This document shows positions 21,823 through 31,081 of a DNA stretch of 64,000 nucleotides, piece by piece. The stretch's first letter is position 1; each line of letters starts with the position of its first letter. The DNA is from Micromonospora sp. NBC_00389. Lineage in GTDB: Bacteria; Actinomycetota; Actinomycetes; Mycobacteriales; Micromonosporaceae. Location: positions 3,348,001-3,412,000 of the forward strand of contig NZ_CP107947.1 in assembly GCF_036059255.1 (NCBI RefSeq), given 5' to 3'. The notes beneath the pieces are model-generated. The model saw nothing but the letters and a program-made list of their open reading frames with translations, searched no databases and was not told where the DNA came from. A program made the position numbers and the translations under genes.

Positions 21823-22751
21823 CGTGCCCCGCTTCCGGTCGGGCCGCCCGCGTACTCGACGCTGGCGGCGGTCAGCTCCATGAACGCCTGCTCCAGCGAC
21901 GCGCCGTGCGAGCTCAGCTCGTGCAACCGCACCCCCAGCTCGTACGCCAGGTCACCGACCCGGTCCACGGTGCTCCCGGTGACGGTCAGCTCGTCGGGGC
22001 CGGCCGGCTCGACGGTGGCGCCGGCCGCGACGAGGCGCGCGCCGAGGGTGGCCAGCCCGTCCGGGTGCGGACTGCGGACCCGGACGGCGACCGCGCTGCC
22101 GGCGATCACGTCGTCGATCGGCGCGTCGGCGAGCAGCCGTCCGCGGCCGATTACCACTAGCTGGTCGGCGGTGAGCTGCATCTCGCTCATCAGATGGCTG
22201 GAGACGAAGACGGTCCGTCCCTGGTCGGCGAGCGAGCGCATCAGCTGTCGGACCCAGCGCACCCCGTCCGGGTCGAGGCCGTTGACCGGCTCGTCGAACA
22301 TCAGCACCGGCGGGTCGCCGAGCAGCGCGCCGGCGATGCCGAGCCGCTGACCCATGCCGAGGGAGAGGGTCTTGCCCGGCTTGGCGGCGGCGCGCTCGTC
22401 CAGCCCGACGGTGTCGAGCACCTCGTCCACCCGGCGGGCCGGGATGCCGTTGCTGCGGGCCATGGCCAGCAGGTGCGCCCGGCCGGACCGGGTCGGGTGG
22501 ATGGCCCGGGCGTCGAGCAGCGCGCCCACCTCGTGCAGCGGCTGCCGCAACTCCCGGTACGCCCGGCCGCCGACCAACGCCTGCCCGGCGCTGGGCCGGT
22601 CCAGGCCGAGGACCATCCGCATGGTGGTGGACTTGCCGGCGCCGTTCGGGCCGAGGAAGCCGGTGACCCGGCCGGGCGCGACGTCGACGGTCAGGGCGTC
22701 GACCGCGACGGTCGCTCCGAACCGTTTCGTCAACCCACGTAATGTGATCAT
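21819..22751 (-). CDS. ABC transporter ATP-binding protein
   Basis: 310-aa ATPase of the DrrA/bacitracin-export type. Walker A GPNGAGKSTTMRM, signature LSLGMGQRLGIA, Walker B VLMFDEPVNGLDPDG and H-loop SSHLMSEM are all intact. A C-terminal regulatory region of about 80 residues follows. ATG 22751 has the hexamer TAGCGT 6 nt upstream and no ribosome-binding site. It is the first gene of the exporter operon. Confidence 0.93.
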   Translation of the reverse strand: MITLRGLTKRFGATVAVDALTVDVAPGRVTGFLGPNGAGKSTTMRMVLGLDRPSAGQALVGGRAYRELRQPLHEVGALLDARAIHPTRSGRAHLLAMARSNGIPARRVDEVLDTVGLDERAAAKPGKTLSLGMGQRLGIAGALLGDPPVLMFDEPVNGLDPDGVRWVRQLMRSLADQGRTVFVSSHLMSEMQLTADQLVVIGRGRLLADAPIDDVIAGSAVAVRVRSPHPDGLATLGARLVAAGATVEPAGPDELTVTGSTVDRVGDLAYELGVRLHELSSHGASLEQAFMELTAASVEYAGGPTGSGAR

Positions 22752-22757
22752 GCGCTG

Positions 22758-22763
22758 ACGCTA
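22758..22763 (-). promoter_or_regulatory. -10 hexamer TAGCGT of the ABC exporter operon
   Basis: Six nt before ATG 22751. Confidence 0.6.
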
Positions 22764-22838
22764 GGCGTACGGACCGCCCTGCCGCCGCGCCCGAACGGCA
22801 GCACTGCGCCCTGACTTTCGTCAGGTCCGCAACGTCGG

Positions 22839-23690
22839 TCAGCCCACGTAGTCCTCCAGCACCGCCGGGGTGAGCCCGGCCCGGTGGATCGCCTTCAGCG
22901 CCGCGAGGAGGTCGTCCATGAGCGCCGGCCGGAAGTGCATCAGCAGTACGTCGCCGGGCCGGACGACCTTCTCCGGGGTCTGGTAGCGCACTTTCCCCTC
23001 GTGGACGGTCTCGGTCCAGTGGAAGACCGCCTTCATGCCGCAGTCGTGGGCGGCCTTCAGCGTGGTCGAGTCCCGGTCGCCGAATGGTGGGCGGAACAGG
23101 GTCGGCCGCTTGCCGAACAGCGTCTCCAACGTGTCCGCCGCGCCGCAGATCTCGTGCTTCTGGGAGGCGTACGACCGGCCCGTCAGCGAGGGGTGCGTGA
23201 TGGTGTGGTTCGCCACGACCCCGCCGGCCGCCTCGATCTGCCGGAAGTAGTCGGTGTGCTCGGCTGCCGCTGGCGAGTTCAGGAACATGGTGACCGGGAT
23301 GTGTGCCTCCCGGATGAAGTCGATCACCTCGGGCGGGCGGGCCAGCCCACCGTCGTCGATGGTGATGAAGGCGACCTTCTGCTCGGTTGGCACCCGGTGC
23401 CAGAACGGCGCCGAGCCGTTCGCCGCCGGCTGCACCGGTTGCGGTGGTGGTGCCGCGGGGAAGGCCGGCACCTGCGACACGTACCAGGCCAGGCTCTTGA
23501 ATGCGGGCTTTCCGGTCGCGGACGGCGAGGTTGACGGCGTCGCCGAGGGCGCGACGGACGGGCTCGGTTGATCCGCGGTGATCCGCTGGACCTGGAGTCT
23601 GGGGCGGTGGTCGGCTGCGCAGGCGCTCAGCGCCAGGAGGGCCAGAAGTGTTGTTGCCGCGCGGATGCGGCGCACAGGGGTTGCTGACAC
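22839..23690 (-). CDS. Polysaccharide deacetylase-family lipoprotein
   Basis: 283-aa exported protein. Signal peptide with lipobox LSAC (residues about 20-23), a Ser/Pro-rich linker and a NodB-homology domain: ITIDDGG (motif 1 with metal Asp), HTITHPSL (metal His pair), RPPFGDRD (motif 3) and LLMHF (motif 5). The motif-1 form IDDGG instead of FDDG is slightly unusual. It probably removes acetyl groups from cell-wall or extracellular polysaccharide outside the membrane. GTG 23690 stands 7 nt behind a TACGTT hexamer. Confidence 0.9.
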   Translation of the reverse strand: MSATPVRRIRAATTLLALLALSACAADHRPRLQVQRITADQPSPSVAPSATPSTSPSATGKPAFKSLAWYVSQVPAFPAAPPPQPVQPAANGSAPFWHRVPTEQKVAFITIDDGGLARPPEVIDFIREAHIPVTMFLNSPAAAEHTDYFRQIEAAGGVVANHTITHPSLTGRSYASQKHEICGAADTLETLFGKRPTLFRPPFGDRDSTTLKAAHDCGMKAVFHWTETVHEGKVRYQTPEKVVRPGDVLLMHFRPALMDDLLAALKAIHRAGLTPAVLEDYVG

Positions 23691-23697
23691 GCCCGGA

Positions 23698-23703
23698 AAC
23701 GTA
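23698..23703 (-). promoter_or_regulatory. -10 hexamer TACGTT of the deacetylase gene
   Basis: Seven nt before GTG 23690. Confidence 0.6.
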
Positions 23704-23816
23704 TCGAGTCGATGTCAGGATCTTGCAGCCCGGTGGTGCTCCCGCTGGCGGCAACGAGGTGTTGTCCGGGCTGCCTAGTCTCGGGTCAGAGTTGCTTCGG
23801 TCAACGGGGGCGGCGG

Positions 23817-24110
23817 ATGGCGCGGTGGATCATGCAGGTGCTCGCCACATGTGGCTTCGGCCTGCTGCTCGGGTTCATCGGGCTGAGCATGACCTTCAAT
23901 CTGTTCGGGACGGTCGACGAGCAGGCCCGGCGGATCTCGAAAAGCTCGTGGAACCGCCTCTGGGGAGCGCCCGATCGCGACCCGGCCGAGGTACGGCAGG
24001 ATGTCGGCTTCCAGATCGGGCGGCTCATCGTGGGCGGTAGCACCCTGCTTCTCGGCGCGGCCGCGGTGATCGGGAGCATCGTGCTACTGGTCCATGGCCC
24101 GCTCGACTGA
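23817..24110 (+). CDS. Small two-helix membrane protein, unknown function
   Basis: 97-aa protein with two transmembrane segments (residues about 6-27 and 73-95) joined by a soluble loop containing WNRLWGAPDRDPAEVRQDVG. ATG 23817 has a G-rich stretch before it and a possible TAGTCT -10 at about 23776. Its last 27 bp overlap in the opposite direction with the end of the P450 gene. I do not recognise a family. Confidence 0.65.
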   Translation: MARWIMQVLATCGFGLLLGFIGLSMTFNLFGTVDEQARRISKSSWNRLWGAPDRDPAEVRQDVGFQIGRLIVGGSTLLLGAAAVIGSIVLLVHGPLD

Positions 24111-25265
24111 CCGGATCACGAAGGCGTCGGGCATCCGGAAGGTGAGGTTGTCCGGGCACCAGGGCGCGCGGACCACGGTCACCCCGTCGAGCAGCAGCGC
24201 GGCCTCGGCCACCACCACGGCCGCCTCCATCCGCGCCAGCACGTCACCGACGCAGCGGTGCGCACCGGCGCCGAACGCCACATGCCGGCGCGATCCGCGC
24301 TGACCCGGGCGGAACTCGTCGGGCGCCTCGACGACCGCCGGGTCCCGGCCGGCGCGGGCCAGCCAGAGCACGAGGCTGGTGCCCGCCGGCACCACCGTCC
24401 CGCCCAGCATGCTGTCCGCCGCCGCGACTCGGCGCCAGGTGACGATCGGCGGTTCCAGTCGCAGTCCCTCCTCCACCACGTCGGCCGCCGCGACCTCGCC
24501 GGTGCGGAGCCCGGCCCGCACCGACGGCTCCCCGGCCAGCCGGTGCAACAGCAGGGTCAGGAACTGCGAGGTGGTCTCCTGCCCGGCGACCAGCAGGAAG
24601 AAGAGCGCGCCGACCACCACGTCCGGCGCGTGCCCGGCCGCGCGCAGTTCGGCGGCCAGCCCGCCGCCGGTGGCCGCGAAGTCGCGCAGCACGCGGTGGA
24701 ACCGGCCCACCTCGGTGGCGAGCGCCTGCTGCCGGTCGGCGTCCAGCGGCGCCCAGAACAGCTCCAGCGCGGCCCGGGCGAATTCCTTGACCGCGCCGAC
24801 CGGTTCGTCCGGCAGCTCGACCAGCCGGGCCAGCACCAGCAGTGGCAGGTCCGCGGCGAGTTCCGTGTGGAGGTCGACTGGCGCGCCGGCGTCGAGCGTG
24901 GCGGCCAGCCGGGTGACCCGGTCCCGGACCAGCGCGGTGAGCCAGGGGCGCTGCGCGGCGACCCGGGCGGGGTGCAGCGCGCCGGCGACGATCGACCGGA
25001 TCTCCGGATGGCTGGCGCCCGAGTTGTTCGCCAGGGTCGGTGGCAGCCGGAATCGATGCCCGGCGAGCACCCGCAGCGCCGTCACCGGCATCGGGGTCAC
25101 CGCGTCCAGCGCGTTGTCCGGCCGGTAGGTCGCCGGGTCGGCGAGGACCTGGCGGACCAGCGCTTGCCGGGTCACGACCAGATGGGGTACGCCGACGTGG
25201 TCGGTCACCGTGGCCACGTCCGGCCAGGGTGCCTCGACCTCGGACGCCCAGCTCCGGAACAGCAC
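24084..25265 (-). CDS. Cytochrome P450
   Basis: 393-aa soluble class I P450. I-helix oxygen-binding motif AGQETT (227-232), K-helix E266-x-x-R269 (EEGLR), and the heme loop FGAGAHRCVG with ligand C338. GTG 25265 is placed by a TAGCGT hexamer 6 nt upstream. No ferredoxin, reductase or biosynthetic cluster is adjacent, so the substrate is unknown. The 3' end overlaps the convergent small membrane protein gene by 27 bp. Confidence 0.93.
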   Translation of the reverse strand: MLFRSWASEVEAPWPDVATVTDHVGVPHLVVTRQALVRQVLADPATYRPDNALDAVTPMPVTALRVLAGHRFRLPPTLANNSGASHPEIRSIVAGALHPARVAAQRPWLTALVRDRVTRLAATLDAGAPVDLHTELAADLPLLVLARLVELPDEPVGAVKEFARAALELFWAPLDADRQQALATEVGRFHRVLRDFAATGGGLAAELRAAGHAPDVVVGALFFLLVAGQETTSQFLTLLLHRLAGEPSVRAGLRTGEVAAADVVEEGLRLEPPIVTWRRVAAADSMLGGTVVPAGTSLVLWLARAGRDPAVVEAPDEFRPGQRGSRRHVAFGAGAHRCVGDVLARMEAAVVVAEAALLLDGVTVVRAPWCPDNLTFRMPDAFVIRSVERAMDQ

Positions 25266-25271
25266 GCCGCC

Positions 25272-25277
25272 ACGCTA
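25272..25277 (-). promoter_or_regulatory. -10 hexamer TAGCGT of the P450 gene
   Basis: Six nt before GTG 25265; it lies 2 bp from the end of the upstream methyltransferase gene at 25275 and overlaps it, so the P450 has its own promoter. Confidence 0.5.
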
Positions 25278-25943
25278 GCCGGCGGCCCCCGGCAGCCCGG
25301 CCCGCAACTGCCACACGGTGGTGCGCTTCACCCGGACGCTCTCCAGGGCCTCCGGCACCGGCACGTCGTAGTGGGCCAGCTGATCGAAGCGGTCCCGGGG
25401 CAGGAACGCCCGACCGGGGTCGCCGACCAGCACCGGGGCGCCGGCCCGGGCGGCGCGGAGCAGGAATCGCAGCATCCGGCGGGCCATCGCCTCGCTGTAG
25501 AAGGCGTCCCCGGCGAGCACCACCTCGGCGTCACCGGCGTCGCCGTCGAGGATGTCGCCGAACTCGGCGTCGACGCGTACCCCGTTGGCCTCGGCGTTGA
25601 GCGCGACGGCCGCGACGGCCAGTTCGTCCACCTCGACGGCGCGGACGGCGGCCGCGCCGGCCCGGGCCGCGGCGATGGCCACCAGGCCGGAGCCGGAGGC
25701 GAGGTCGAGCACCCGGCGGCCGGCGACCAGCTCCGGGTGGTCGGTCACGTAGCGGGCGAGGGCCTGGCCGCCGGCCCAGGCGAAGGCCCAGAACGGCGGC
25801 GGTCGGTCGGTGCTGAACTCACCCTCGGTCAGCTCCCAGAGCCCGATCGGCTCGTCCGCCTGGTGCAGCCGCACCTCGGGGACGAAGGCCACCGGGGTGA
25901 GCCGGGCGTGCAGCCGGACGAAGGTGGTGGAAAGTTCGGACAC
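25275..25943 (-). CDS. Class I SAM-dependent methyltransferase
   Basis: 222-aa Rossmann-fold methyltransferase: motif I VLDLASGSGLVAIAAA, an acidic motif II AVEVDELAV, and LAGDAFYSEAMA downstream. The look is that of the ETF-beta lysine/nicotinamide methyltransferase-like group, which often modifies proteins. GTG 25943 (VSELSTTFVRLHARL) is chosen over a longer open frame because a GACAAT hexamer stands 7 nt upstream. It is 9 bp before the P450 start. Confidence 0.85.
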   Translation of the reverse strand: MSELSTTFVRLHARLTPVAFVPEVRLHQADEPIGLWELTEGEFSTDRPPPFWAFAWAGGQALARYVTDHPELVAGRRVLDLASGSGLVAIAAARAGAAAVRAVEVDELAVAAVALNAEANGVRVDAEFGDILDGDAGDAEVVLAGDAFYSEAMARRMLRFLLRAARAGAPVLVGDPGRAFLPRDRFDQLAHYDVPVPEALESVRVKRTTVWQLRAGLPGAAG

Positions 25944-25950
25944 GTCGGCG

Positions 25951-25956
25951 ATTGTC
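25951..25956 (-). promoter_or_regulatory. -10 hexamer GACAAT of the methyltransferase gene
   Basis: Seven nt before GTG 25943. Confidence 0.5.
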
Positions 25957-26120
25957 CCAGCGACCCGGCACCCGGCGTGTCGCGGGGGACCGGTGACCGG
26001 TTCACCACCGTCGGTGAAAACGCGCCCTGTCCTTGCCGCCCGGTGCGAACACACCCGTCTGGTCGGGTCGACGCCCCGCTCCTAGCGTTGCGTGGTGGAG
26101 GCAACCGAACGGAGACGGCG

Positions 26121-26960
26121 GTGGTGACGGTGTGGCGGTACGCGCTGCGGCTCGGGGTGGTGCTGGCCTGTCTGAGCGGGGTGGAGCTGGTGCTCGCCGC
26201 TCCGGCGCAGGCGGCGTTCACCACCGAGTTGAGTGGACTGCCGGCCCGGTTCACCGCCGGCGACCAGGTGCGTACGGTCTCCGCGGTGGTCTCGCGGACC
26301 GACCGGCGCGGCGGGTGCGTGAAGGTGCGCTGGTCGATGGTGCTCAGCGTGCAGGGCATCCGACTCGACCAGGTGAAGATGGACCGGGTGGAGGAGACCG
26401 GCGACTTCCCGCTGGAGATCCAGACCGAGGGCGACGTGGCCCGGCTGACCGACCGGCAGCTCGACCCGGGCACGCTCTGCCCGGATCGCACGGTCACCGC
26501 CCGCTACCGGTTGGCCTTCGCCGAGGACGTCACCCAGGGGCGGGTCACCCTCGCCGCGGAGGCGTACGACGCGAACCTGCGCCTGCTGGCCCGCCAGACG
26601 GCCACCCGCTCGGTGGTGGGGGTGGGCGGCGTCCCGAGCAGGTCGGCGGAGCCGACCGGAACACCAGCGGAGCCCAGCGACCCGGCGAACGCGCCGGGCG
26701 AGGAGGAGAGCACGGGGCCGGTCGGCGACCAACCGGTCGACGCCGCGCCGCCGGAGGCCGGCCGCCCGGTATCGCAGGCCGGCGGCTTCGGCGTGACGCA
26801 GGCGGCGTTCCTGCTCGGCGGGCTGCTGCTCTCGCTCGGGTTGGGGCTGCTGCTGCGGCTGCGCCACCTGACCCGGGTCGCGACCGCGGAGGCCGACGAC
26901 CCACCGGTGGACCGGCTGTGGGAGCGGCCGGCCGGCCGTTGGCGAACGGCCGGCCGCTGA
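26121..26960 (+). CDS. Secreted, C-terminally membrane-anchored protein of unknown function
   Basis: 279-aa protein with a signal peptide (ALRLGVVLACLSGVELVLAAP, cleavage near AQA), a beta-rich extracytoplasmic domain of about 150 residues containing one Cys pair (RGGCVKV and GTLCPDR), a Pro/Glu/Ser-rich spacer and one transmembrane helix near the C terminus (AAFLLGGLLLSLGLGLLLRL). No LPXTG motif is present, so anchoring is by the helix. GTG 26121 has GGAG 6 nt before it; GTG 26124 is equally possible. The domain is not one I recognise. Confidence 0.75.
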   Translation: MVTVWRYALRLGVVLACLSGVELVLAAPAQAAFTTELSGLPARFTAGDQVRTVSAVVSRTDRRGGCVKVRWSMVLSVQGIRLDQVKMDRVEETGDFPLEIQTEGDVARLTDRQLDPGTLCPDRTVTARYRLAFAEDVTQGRVTLAAEAYDANLRLLARQTATRSVVGVGGVPSRSAEPTGTPAEPSDPANAPGEEESTGPVGDQPVDAAPPEAGRPVSQAGGFGVTQAAFLLGGLLLSLGLGLLLRLRHLTRVATAEADDPPVDRLWERPAGRWRTAGR

Positions 26961-26975
26961 TTCGAGGTCGAGGTG

Positions 26976-27007
26976 GTCGGGGCCGGCGGAGGTCCGCCGG
27001 CCCCGAC
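26976..27007. terminator. Bidirectional terminator between convergent genes
   Basis: 15-bp GTCGGGGCCGGCGGA stem with almost no loop between the anchored protein gene and the M36 protease gene. Confidence 0.85.
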
Positions 27008-27011
27008 GGTG

Positions 27012-29942
27012 TCACTTCGAGAACGCCTGGAACTCGGCGATCCTGACCTGGTTCCGGGCCGGGCTGGCGGTCGCGCAGTCCGTCGTCGTGGCCGGGTCGT
27101 TGTCCTGCTCACCGGCGTACTGCGGGCCGCCGGTGCACTGGCTGGCCAGCACCTCCAGCCGCAGGTGGGTGGCGAGCGTGGTGGGCACCGCGAACGTCCG
27201 GAGGTTGATGTCCCGGGTGTACGCCCGGTACGCCCCGCCGGGGAACGCGTCGCCCGCACTGGTGTAGATCCGCTGCCAGCGCGCCGGATCCGCGCAGTCA
27301 GTGGTCTTCGCGTTGCAGGCCGACACCGCGAACGAGCGCAGCGCGCTGAGCGCGTTCTGACTGCCGGTGTCGGCGTCCCCGGTGATCGCCGGGCGCAGCA
27401 TGGCGCTGACGTTCACCCGCTTGACCACCTGCGGTGCGTCCCCGGGCAGCGCCACGGTGAGCTGCCGGCCGGCCACCCCGTCCAGCGAGGCCCAGTTCGT
27501 CGCCTCGGTGTCGTCGGCGACCCGGTCCAGGTTGACCCCGTCGCCGCTGACCGTGGCGCCGGACGCCGTGGACGCGAGGTTGCGGCTCATCCGCAGGTCC
27601 ACGTATCCGTCGTGATCGGCCTTGGCGACCACGCTGAGCCGCTGGTGCCCGAAGCCGGGCGCCACCGCGAGCAGGTCGTACGTGCCGGCCACCAGCTCCA
27701 CGGTGTCCGGGATCGGCGTGGCCGGGTCAGTGTCCGCGATCGGCATCGCCCGTGCCTCGTACGCCCCGACGTACACCCGGATCGGCGCGTCGGCGCTGTC
27801 CCCGCGCGGGCGCAGGGTGAGCGTCGCGTTGCCGCCGCGCGGCGAGGCGAAGCTCGGCGTCGGGTCGGTGTCACCGGCGCCGTTGGTGACGGCGTCGCGG
27901 CCCATCCCGGAGCGGGCGAACTCGGCCCAGATCAGGTCCTGGTTCGCGCCGCCGAAGCGGAGCAGGTCGGCGGTGAGCATGTTGTCCCGCATGTCGAGCA
28001 TGCTCACCTGGCTGGCCGCCTGGAGCAGGAACGAGTCGAAGACCAGCTGCGACCAGCGCCGGTTGCCCGGGCACTTGTCGGCGGCGACCTTCCCCTGCGC
28101 GCACTCCAGTTGCCGCTGCGGGGTGCCCAGGCCGTACCGCTTGACCAGCGCGGAGCGGACCCGGAAGTTGGTGGCGCCCCAGATCTCCCCGTCGGCGTGC
28201 ACGGCGGGACCACCGGTGTTGTAGCCGATGTCGGAGTAGTTCAGCGGGCTGCGGCTGAGGTCGTAGTTGCGGATGCCGCTGACCAGGTTGCCGGTGACGT
28301 AGCCGCCGGTGACGAAGGGCGTCTCGCCGGGCGCGCGCAGCCCGTGCTGGAAGAGGTACTCGGCGGCGAGCAGGTCGCTCCACGACTCACCCATCGACCC
28401 GCCCTGGTGGCCGCCGATCCCGCTGTCCGGGCCGGCGATCATCCGGTTGCTGATCGCGTGGGTGTACTCGTGGCCGATCACCGTCATGTCATAGTCGCCG
28501 TCCACGCACGGCGGGTACGGCCCGCCGGCCTGCGGCTGCCACAGGTACATGTTGGTGGTCGGCGGCAGCCCGTCGCGCGGGGTGCCCTGGTTGGCGTTGT
28601 TCCGGTTGCCGGTCAGCGCACCCTGCTGGGCGCGGCCCTGCTCGGCGTCGCCGCCCAGCCCCGCCGGGGTGAGGTTGACCGCCTGGAGGTTCCACGCCGA
28701 CTCGGTGAAGCCCAACTGGTACGCCCAGTCGTGCATCCGGTTGTGCATGGCGAAGAGGTTGCCGATCGCCGCGTCGGCGTCGTTGCGCTGCGCGGAGGTG
28801 AACACCTCCGGATTGCACTTCGCCTGGTGCCACTGGTCCGTGAACGGGTACTCGTAGCGGCGTTCCGGGCTGGGGGTGGCCGGGACGACCGGGGTGCCGG
28901 CACCCCAGGAGAGCACCGTGTTGGCCGAGTTGCCGCGCGAGGTGAAGGTGGGCGTGCCGGTTGCCGCGTCGACGTCCCACGGCTGGCCGGTCGCCGGGTC
29001 GCGGAACGCGGCCTGACAGCCGGGCGTGGGGTCGCCGCACCAGCGCACCCGGGGGTCCTGCCCGGGAGCGAGGTCGCGGGGCGGGGTGGCCGGGAAGACC
29101 GCCCAGCTCGGGTTGTCGGAGTCGAAGTCGACGAGGTCCTCACGGACCAGCACCTGCCCGGTGATCCCGTCCACGTAGGTGGTGAACGCGGCCGGGTGGT
29201 CGGTGTCCGCGCCGATCAGCGTCACCTCGTATCCGGCCCGAGGCCCGTCAACCGGGGTGGGCACGGCCACCGCGCGCACGGTGTGGCTGGCCACCGCGCT
29301 GGCGTCCAGCTTGGCGTCGGCGAGCGCGGCGGCGTACGCCTGCTCGGCGGTGCGGGTGGCCGGCACGGGTGCGCCGGTGTCGCGGGCCAGCGAGGAGCTG
29401 ACCGAGAGCACCGCGCCGCCGGAGACCGCGATGGTGACCAGGCCGTCCGGGCCGGCCGGCAGGTCGCCGAAGCGCTGCCGCAGGGTGACCACGGCGCCGC
29501 TGCCGATCGGCCGGACCAGCACCCGCTCCAGGCTGGCCACCGTGGCGGTGTCCATTCCGAACAGGTCGCGGTTGGCGGCCAGGTAGGCGCGGGCCGCGGC
29601 CTCCGGGTTGGTGGGCAGGCCGGTGGCGAGCGGGGTGCGGCCGGGGCCGAGCGCCTGCGGGGTGCCGAGCCGGTTCCACCGCACGTCGGGATCGGCGGCG
29701 CGGGCCAACCCGCGCTGGCGGGCGTCCGGTGCCGCCGTACCGGTGCGGTTGTCGACGTCGGCGTGCTGGTGCCCCTCGGCGAACGGCCCGGAGCGGCGCT
29801 CGGCGGACGGCGCGCCGCCGGCGGGGGCCGCGGTGCTCGCGCCGGTGGGGAGCAGCGCGGCGACCGTCGCGGTCGTCGCCAGTACGGCGATGAGCCGGCG
29901 TCGACGCCGGCTCATCGGGGGTGACCACTCCGGTTGTGGCAC
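27012..29942 (-). CDS. Secreted M36 (fungalysin) metallopeptidase
   Basis: 976-aa exported zinc protease. Signal peptide (RRRRRLIAVLATTATVAALLP), a propeptide with an FTP domain (about residues 80-250), and the M36 catalytic domain with HEYTH at 491-495 and the third ligand Glu in GESWSDLLAAEYL about 30 residues later. About 300 C-terminal residues form beta-rich domains including a PEGA/carboxypeptidase-like stretch and a jelly-roll-like end. GTG 29942 follows AGGAGG by 4 nt; ATG 29915 (MSRRRR) is the alternative. It probably degrades extracellular protein for nutrition. Confidence 0.93.
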   Translation of the reverse strand: MPQPEWSPPMSRRRRRLIAVLATTATVAALLPTGASTAAPAGGAPSAERRSGPFAEGHQHADVDNRTGTAAPDARQRGLARAADPDVRWNRLGTPQALGPGRTPLATGLPTNPEAAARAYLAANRDLFGMDTATVASLERVLVRPIGSGAVVTLRQRFGDLPAGPDGLVTIAVSGGAVLSVSSSLARDTGAPVPATRTAEQAYAAALADAKLDASAVASHTVRAVAVPTPVDGPRAGYEVTLIGADTDHPAAFTTYVDGITGQVLVREDLVDFDSDNPSWAVFPATPPRDLAPGQDPRVRWCGDPTPGCQAAFRDPATGQPWDVDAATGTPTFTSRGNSANTVLSWGAGTPVVPATPSPERRYEYPFTDQWHQAKCNPEVFTSAQRNDADAAIGNLFAMHNRMHDWAYQLGFTESAWNLQAVNLTPAGLGGDAEQGRAQQGALTGNRNNANQGTPRDGLPPTTNMYLWQPQAGGPYPPCVDGDYDMTVIGHEYTHAISNRMIAGPDSGIGGHQGGSMGESWSDLLAAEYLFQHGLRAPGETPFVTGGYVTGNLVSGIRNYDLSRSPLNYSDIGYNTGGPAVHADGEIWGATNFRVRSALVKRYGLGTPQRQLECAQGKVAADKCPGNRRWSQLVFDSFLLQAASQVSMLDMRDNMLTADLLRFGGANQDLIWAEFARSGMGRDAVTNGAGDTDPTPSFASPRGGNATLTLRPRGDSADAPIRVYVGAYEARAMPIADTDPATPIPDTVELVAGTYDLLAVAPGFGHQRLSVVAKADHDGYVDLRMSRNLASTASGATVSGDGVNLDRVADDTEATNWASLDGVAGRQLTVALPGDAPQVVKRVNVSAMLRPAITGDADTGSQNALSALRSFAVSACNAKTTDCADPARWQRIYTSAGDAFPGGAYRAYTRDINLRTFAVPTTLATHLRLEVLASQCTGGPQYAGEQDNDPATTTDCATASPARNQVRIAEFQAFSK

Positions 29943-30142
29943 GGGACCTCCTCGTGGGAGCGAGATGGCCGGCGGCCGCCGGCCGACGCTGCGCGGTAAC
30001 GCATGCGCATCTGTGGATATCAGCCGCTGGGGGCGGCGGCAAGGCCCCGGGCCGGCGACGCGCCGACAGATCGAGATAAATCAACGGTGCCGGGGTCCGC
30101 ACGCCCGGCTGCCCGTCGGATCGACCCGGCCAACCCGCGGGG
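29943..30142. other. 200-bp upstream region of the M36 protease gene
   Basis: Contains CGCGGTAACGC (29992-30002), shared with the LPXTG/GH9 gap, and ATAAATCAACG (30075-30085), shared with the region upstream of the aldehyde dehydrogenase gene. It presumably holds the protease promoter; no hairpin terminator for the TetR gene is obvious. Confidence 0.4.
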
Positions 30143-30745
30143 TCAGTCCAGGTCGGTGGGGTCCAGGCCGAGTTCCCGGGAGGTCACCAGTCGGACCCAC
30201 TCGCCGAACTGCCGGCGGGAGATCACCCGGTCGTGCACGGCGAGCTGCACGGCCAGGCCGTCCATCACCGCGCTGATCCGCCAGGCCGCCCCGTCCGGGT
30301 CGGCGCACTGGAAGGTGTCGTCGGCGACCCCGGCCGAGATCACCGCGGCCAGGTCCTGCCGCCAGCGCAGGTCGAGCCGGCGGGAGACCTTCTCCACCTC
30401 GGGGGTACGCAACGACTCCGACCAGCCGTCGATCCACATCGACCAGGAGGTGGCTCGCCCGGCCGGGGTGTAGAGCTTGAGGATCCGCCGGAGCTTGGTC
30501 AGCGGCGGGGCCGAGGAGCGGGTCACCACGTCCAGCCGGGCCAGGTCCTGCTCGACCGCGTACGCGAATGCCTGCGCGAGCAGTCGCTCCTTGGTGGCGA
30601 AGTGGTAGAAGACCAGCGCCTGACTCACACCGGCCGCCTGCGCCACGTCCGCTGTCCGGGTGTTGGCCAGACCGCGCTCGACGATCACGTCACAGGCGGT
30701 GCGCAGCAGGGCATCCAGGCGGATCTCGGCCGCACGTCTCGTCAC
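30143..30745 (-). CDS. TetR family transcriptional regulator
   Basis: 200-aa regulator with an N-terminal TetR HTH (residues about 20-65, TRTADVAQAAGVSQALVFYHFATKE) and a BetI-like C-terminal domain containing WSMWIDGW. GTG 30745 has TACGGT 7 nt upstream. An imperfect palindrome GTAGCCTATCTAC (30756-30768) overlaps that promoter and may be the autoregulatory operator. It is 201 bp upstream of the protease gene in the same direction, so regulation of the protease is possible but unproven. Confidence 0.9.
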   Translation of the reverse strand: MTRRAAEIRLDALLRTACDVIVERGLANTRTADVAQAAGVSQALVFYHFATKERLLAQAFAYAVEQDLARLDVVTRSSAPPLTKLRRILKLYTPAGRATSWSMWIDGWSESLRTPEVEKVSRRLDLRWRQDLAAVISAGVADDTFQCADPDGAAWRISAVMDGLAVQLAVHDRVISRRQFGEWVRLVTSRELGLDPTDLD

Positions 30746-30752
30746 GACCGTT

Positions 30753-30768
30753 ACCGTAGCCTATCTAC
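30753..30768 (-). promoter_or_regulatory. TetR gene promoter (TACGGT) with overlapping palindrome
   Basis: The -10 hexamer occupies 30753-30758, 7 nt before the GTG; the palindrome GTAG-N5-CTAC occupies 30756-30768. Confidence 0.45.
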
Positions 30769-31081
30769 CCGAACACGAACAGTTACTGCCACCGTCCGAT
30801 TCGTCGCACGACAGTCGGAAGCCGGACACTTCCTGAGGGTGCCTTCCGTCGTTCTTCTGGGAGTGTTCGTCGAGGTCCGCCGGCACTGGTCGACGCACCG
30901 GGACGCCCACCAAGGGGCGCCCCGCCTGTGCGGTGCCGGCAGGCCCCGGCGGTGCCGGAGTGTGACGATCAGGGAGTTACCAGGTCAGCCCCCTAGGAAG
31001 CCCGTCGGTGGTGGCTCCGATCCCGCCAGCGGTCGCACTCGTCCACCTGCTTGGGTGGGACGCGCCGAGCCGGACCCCGAG
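30769..31081. other. 313-bp gap without a gene
   Basis: I see no coding region, tRNA or strong hairpin here. It separates the TetR gene from the tRNA promoter. Confidence 0.5.

Noticed and set aside
24258..26100. N-terminal extension of the anchored protein gene over the P450 and methyltransferase
   Set aside because: It is antisense to two clear enzymes; the real start is marked by GGAG before GTG 26121 and a signal peptide.
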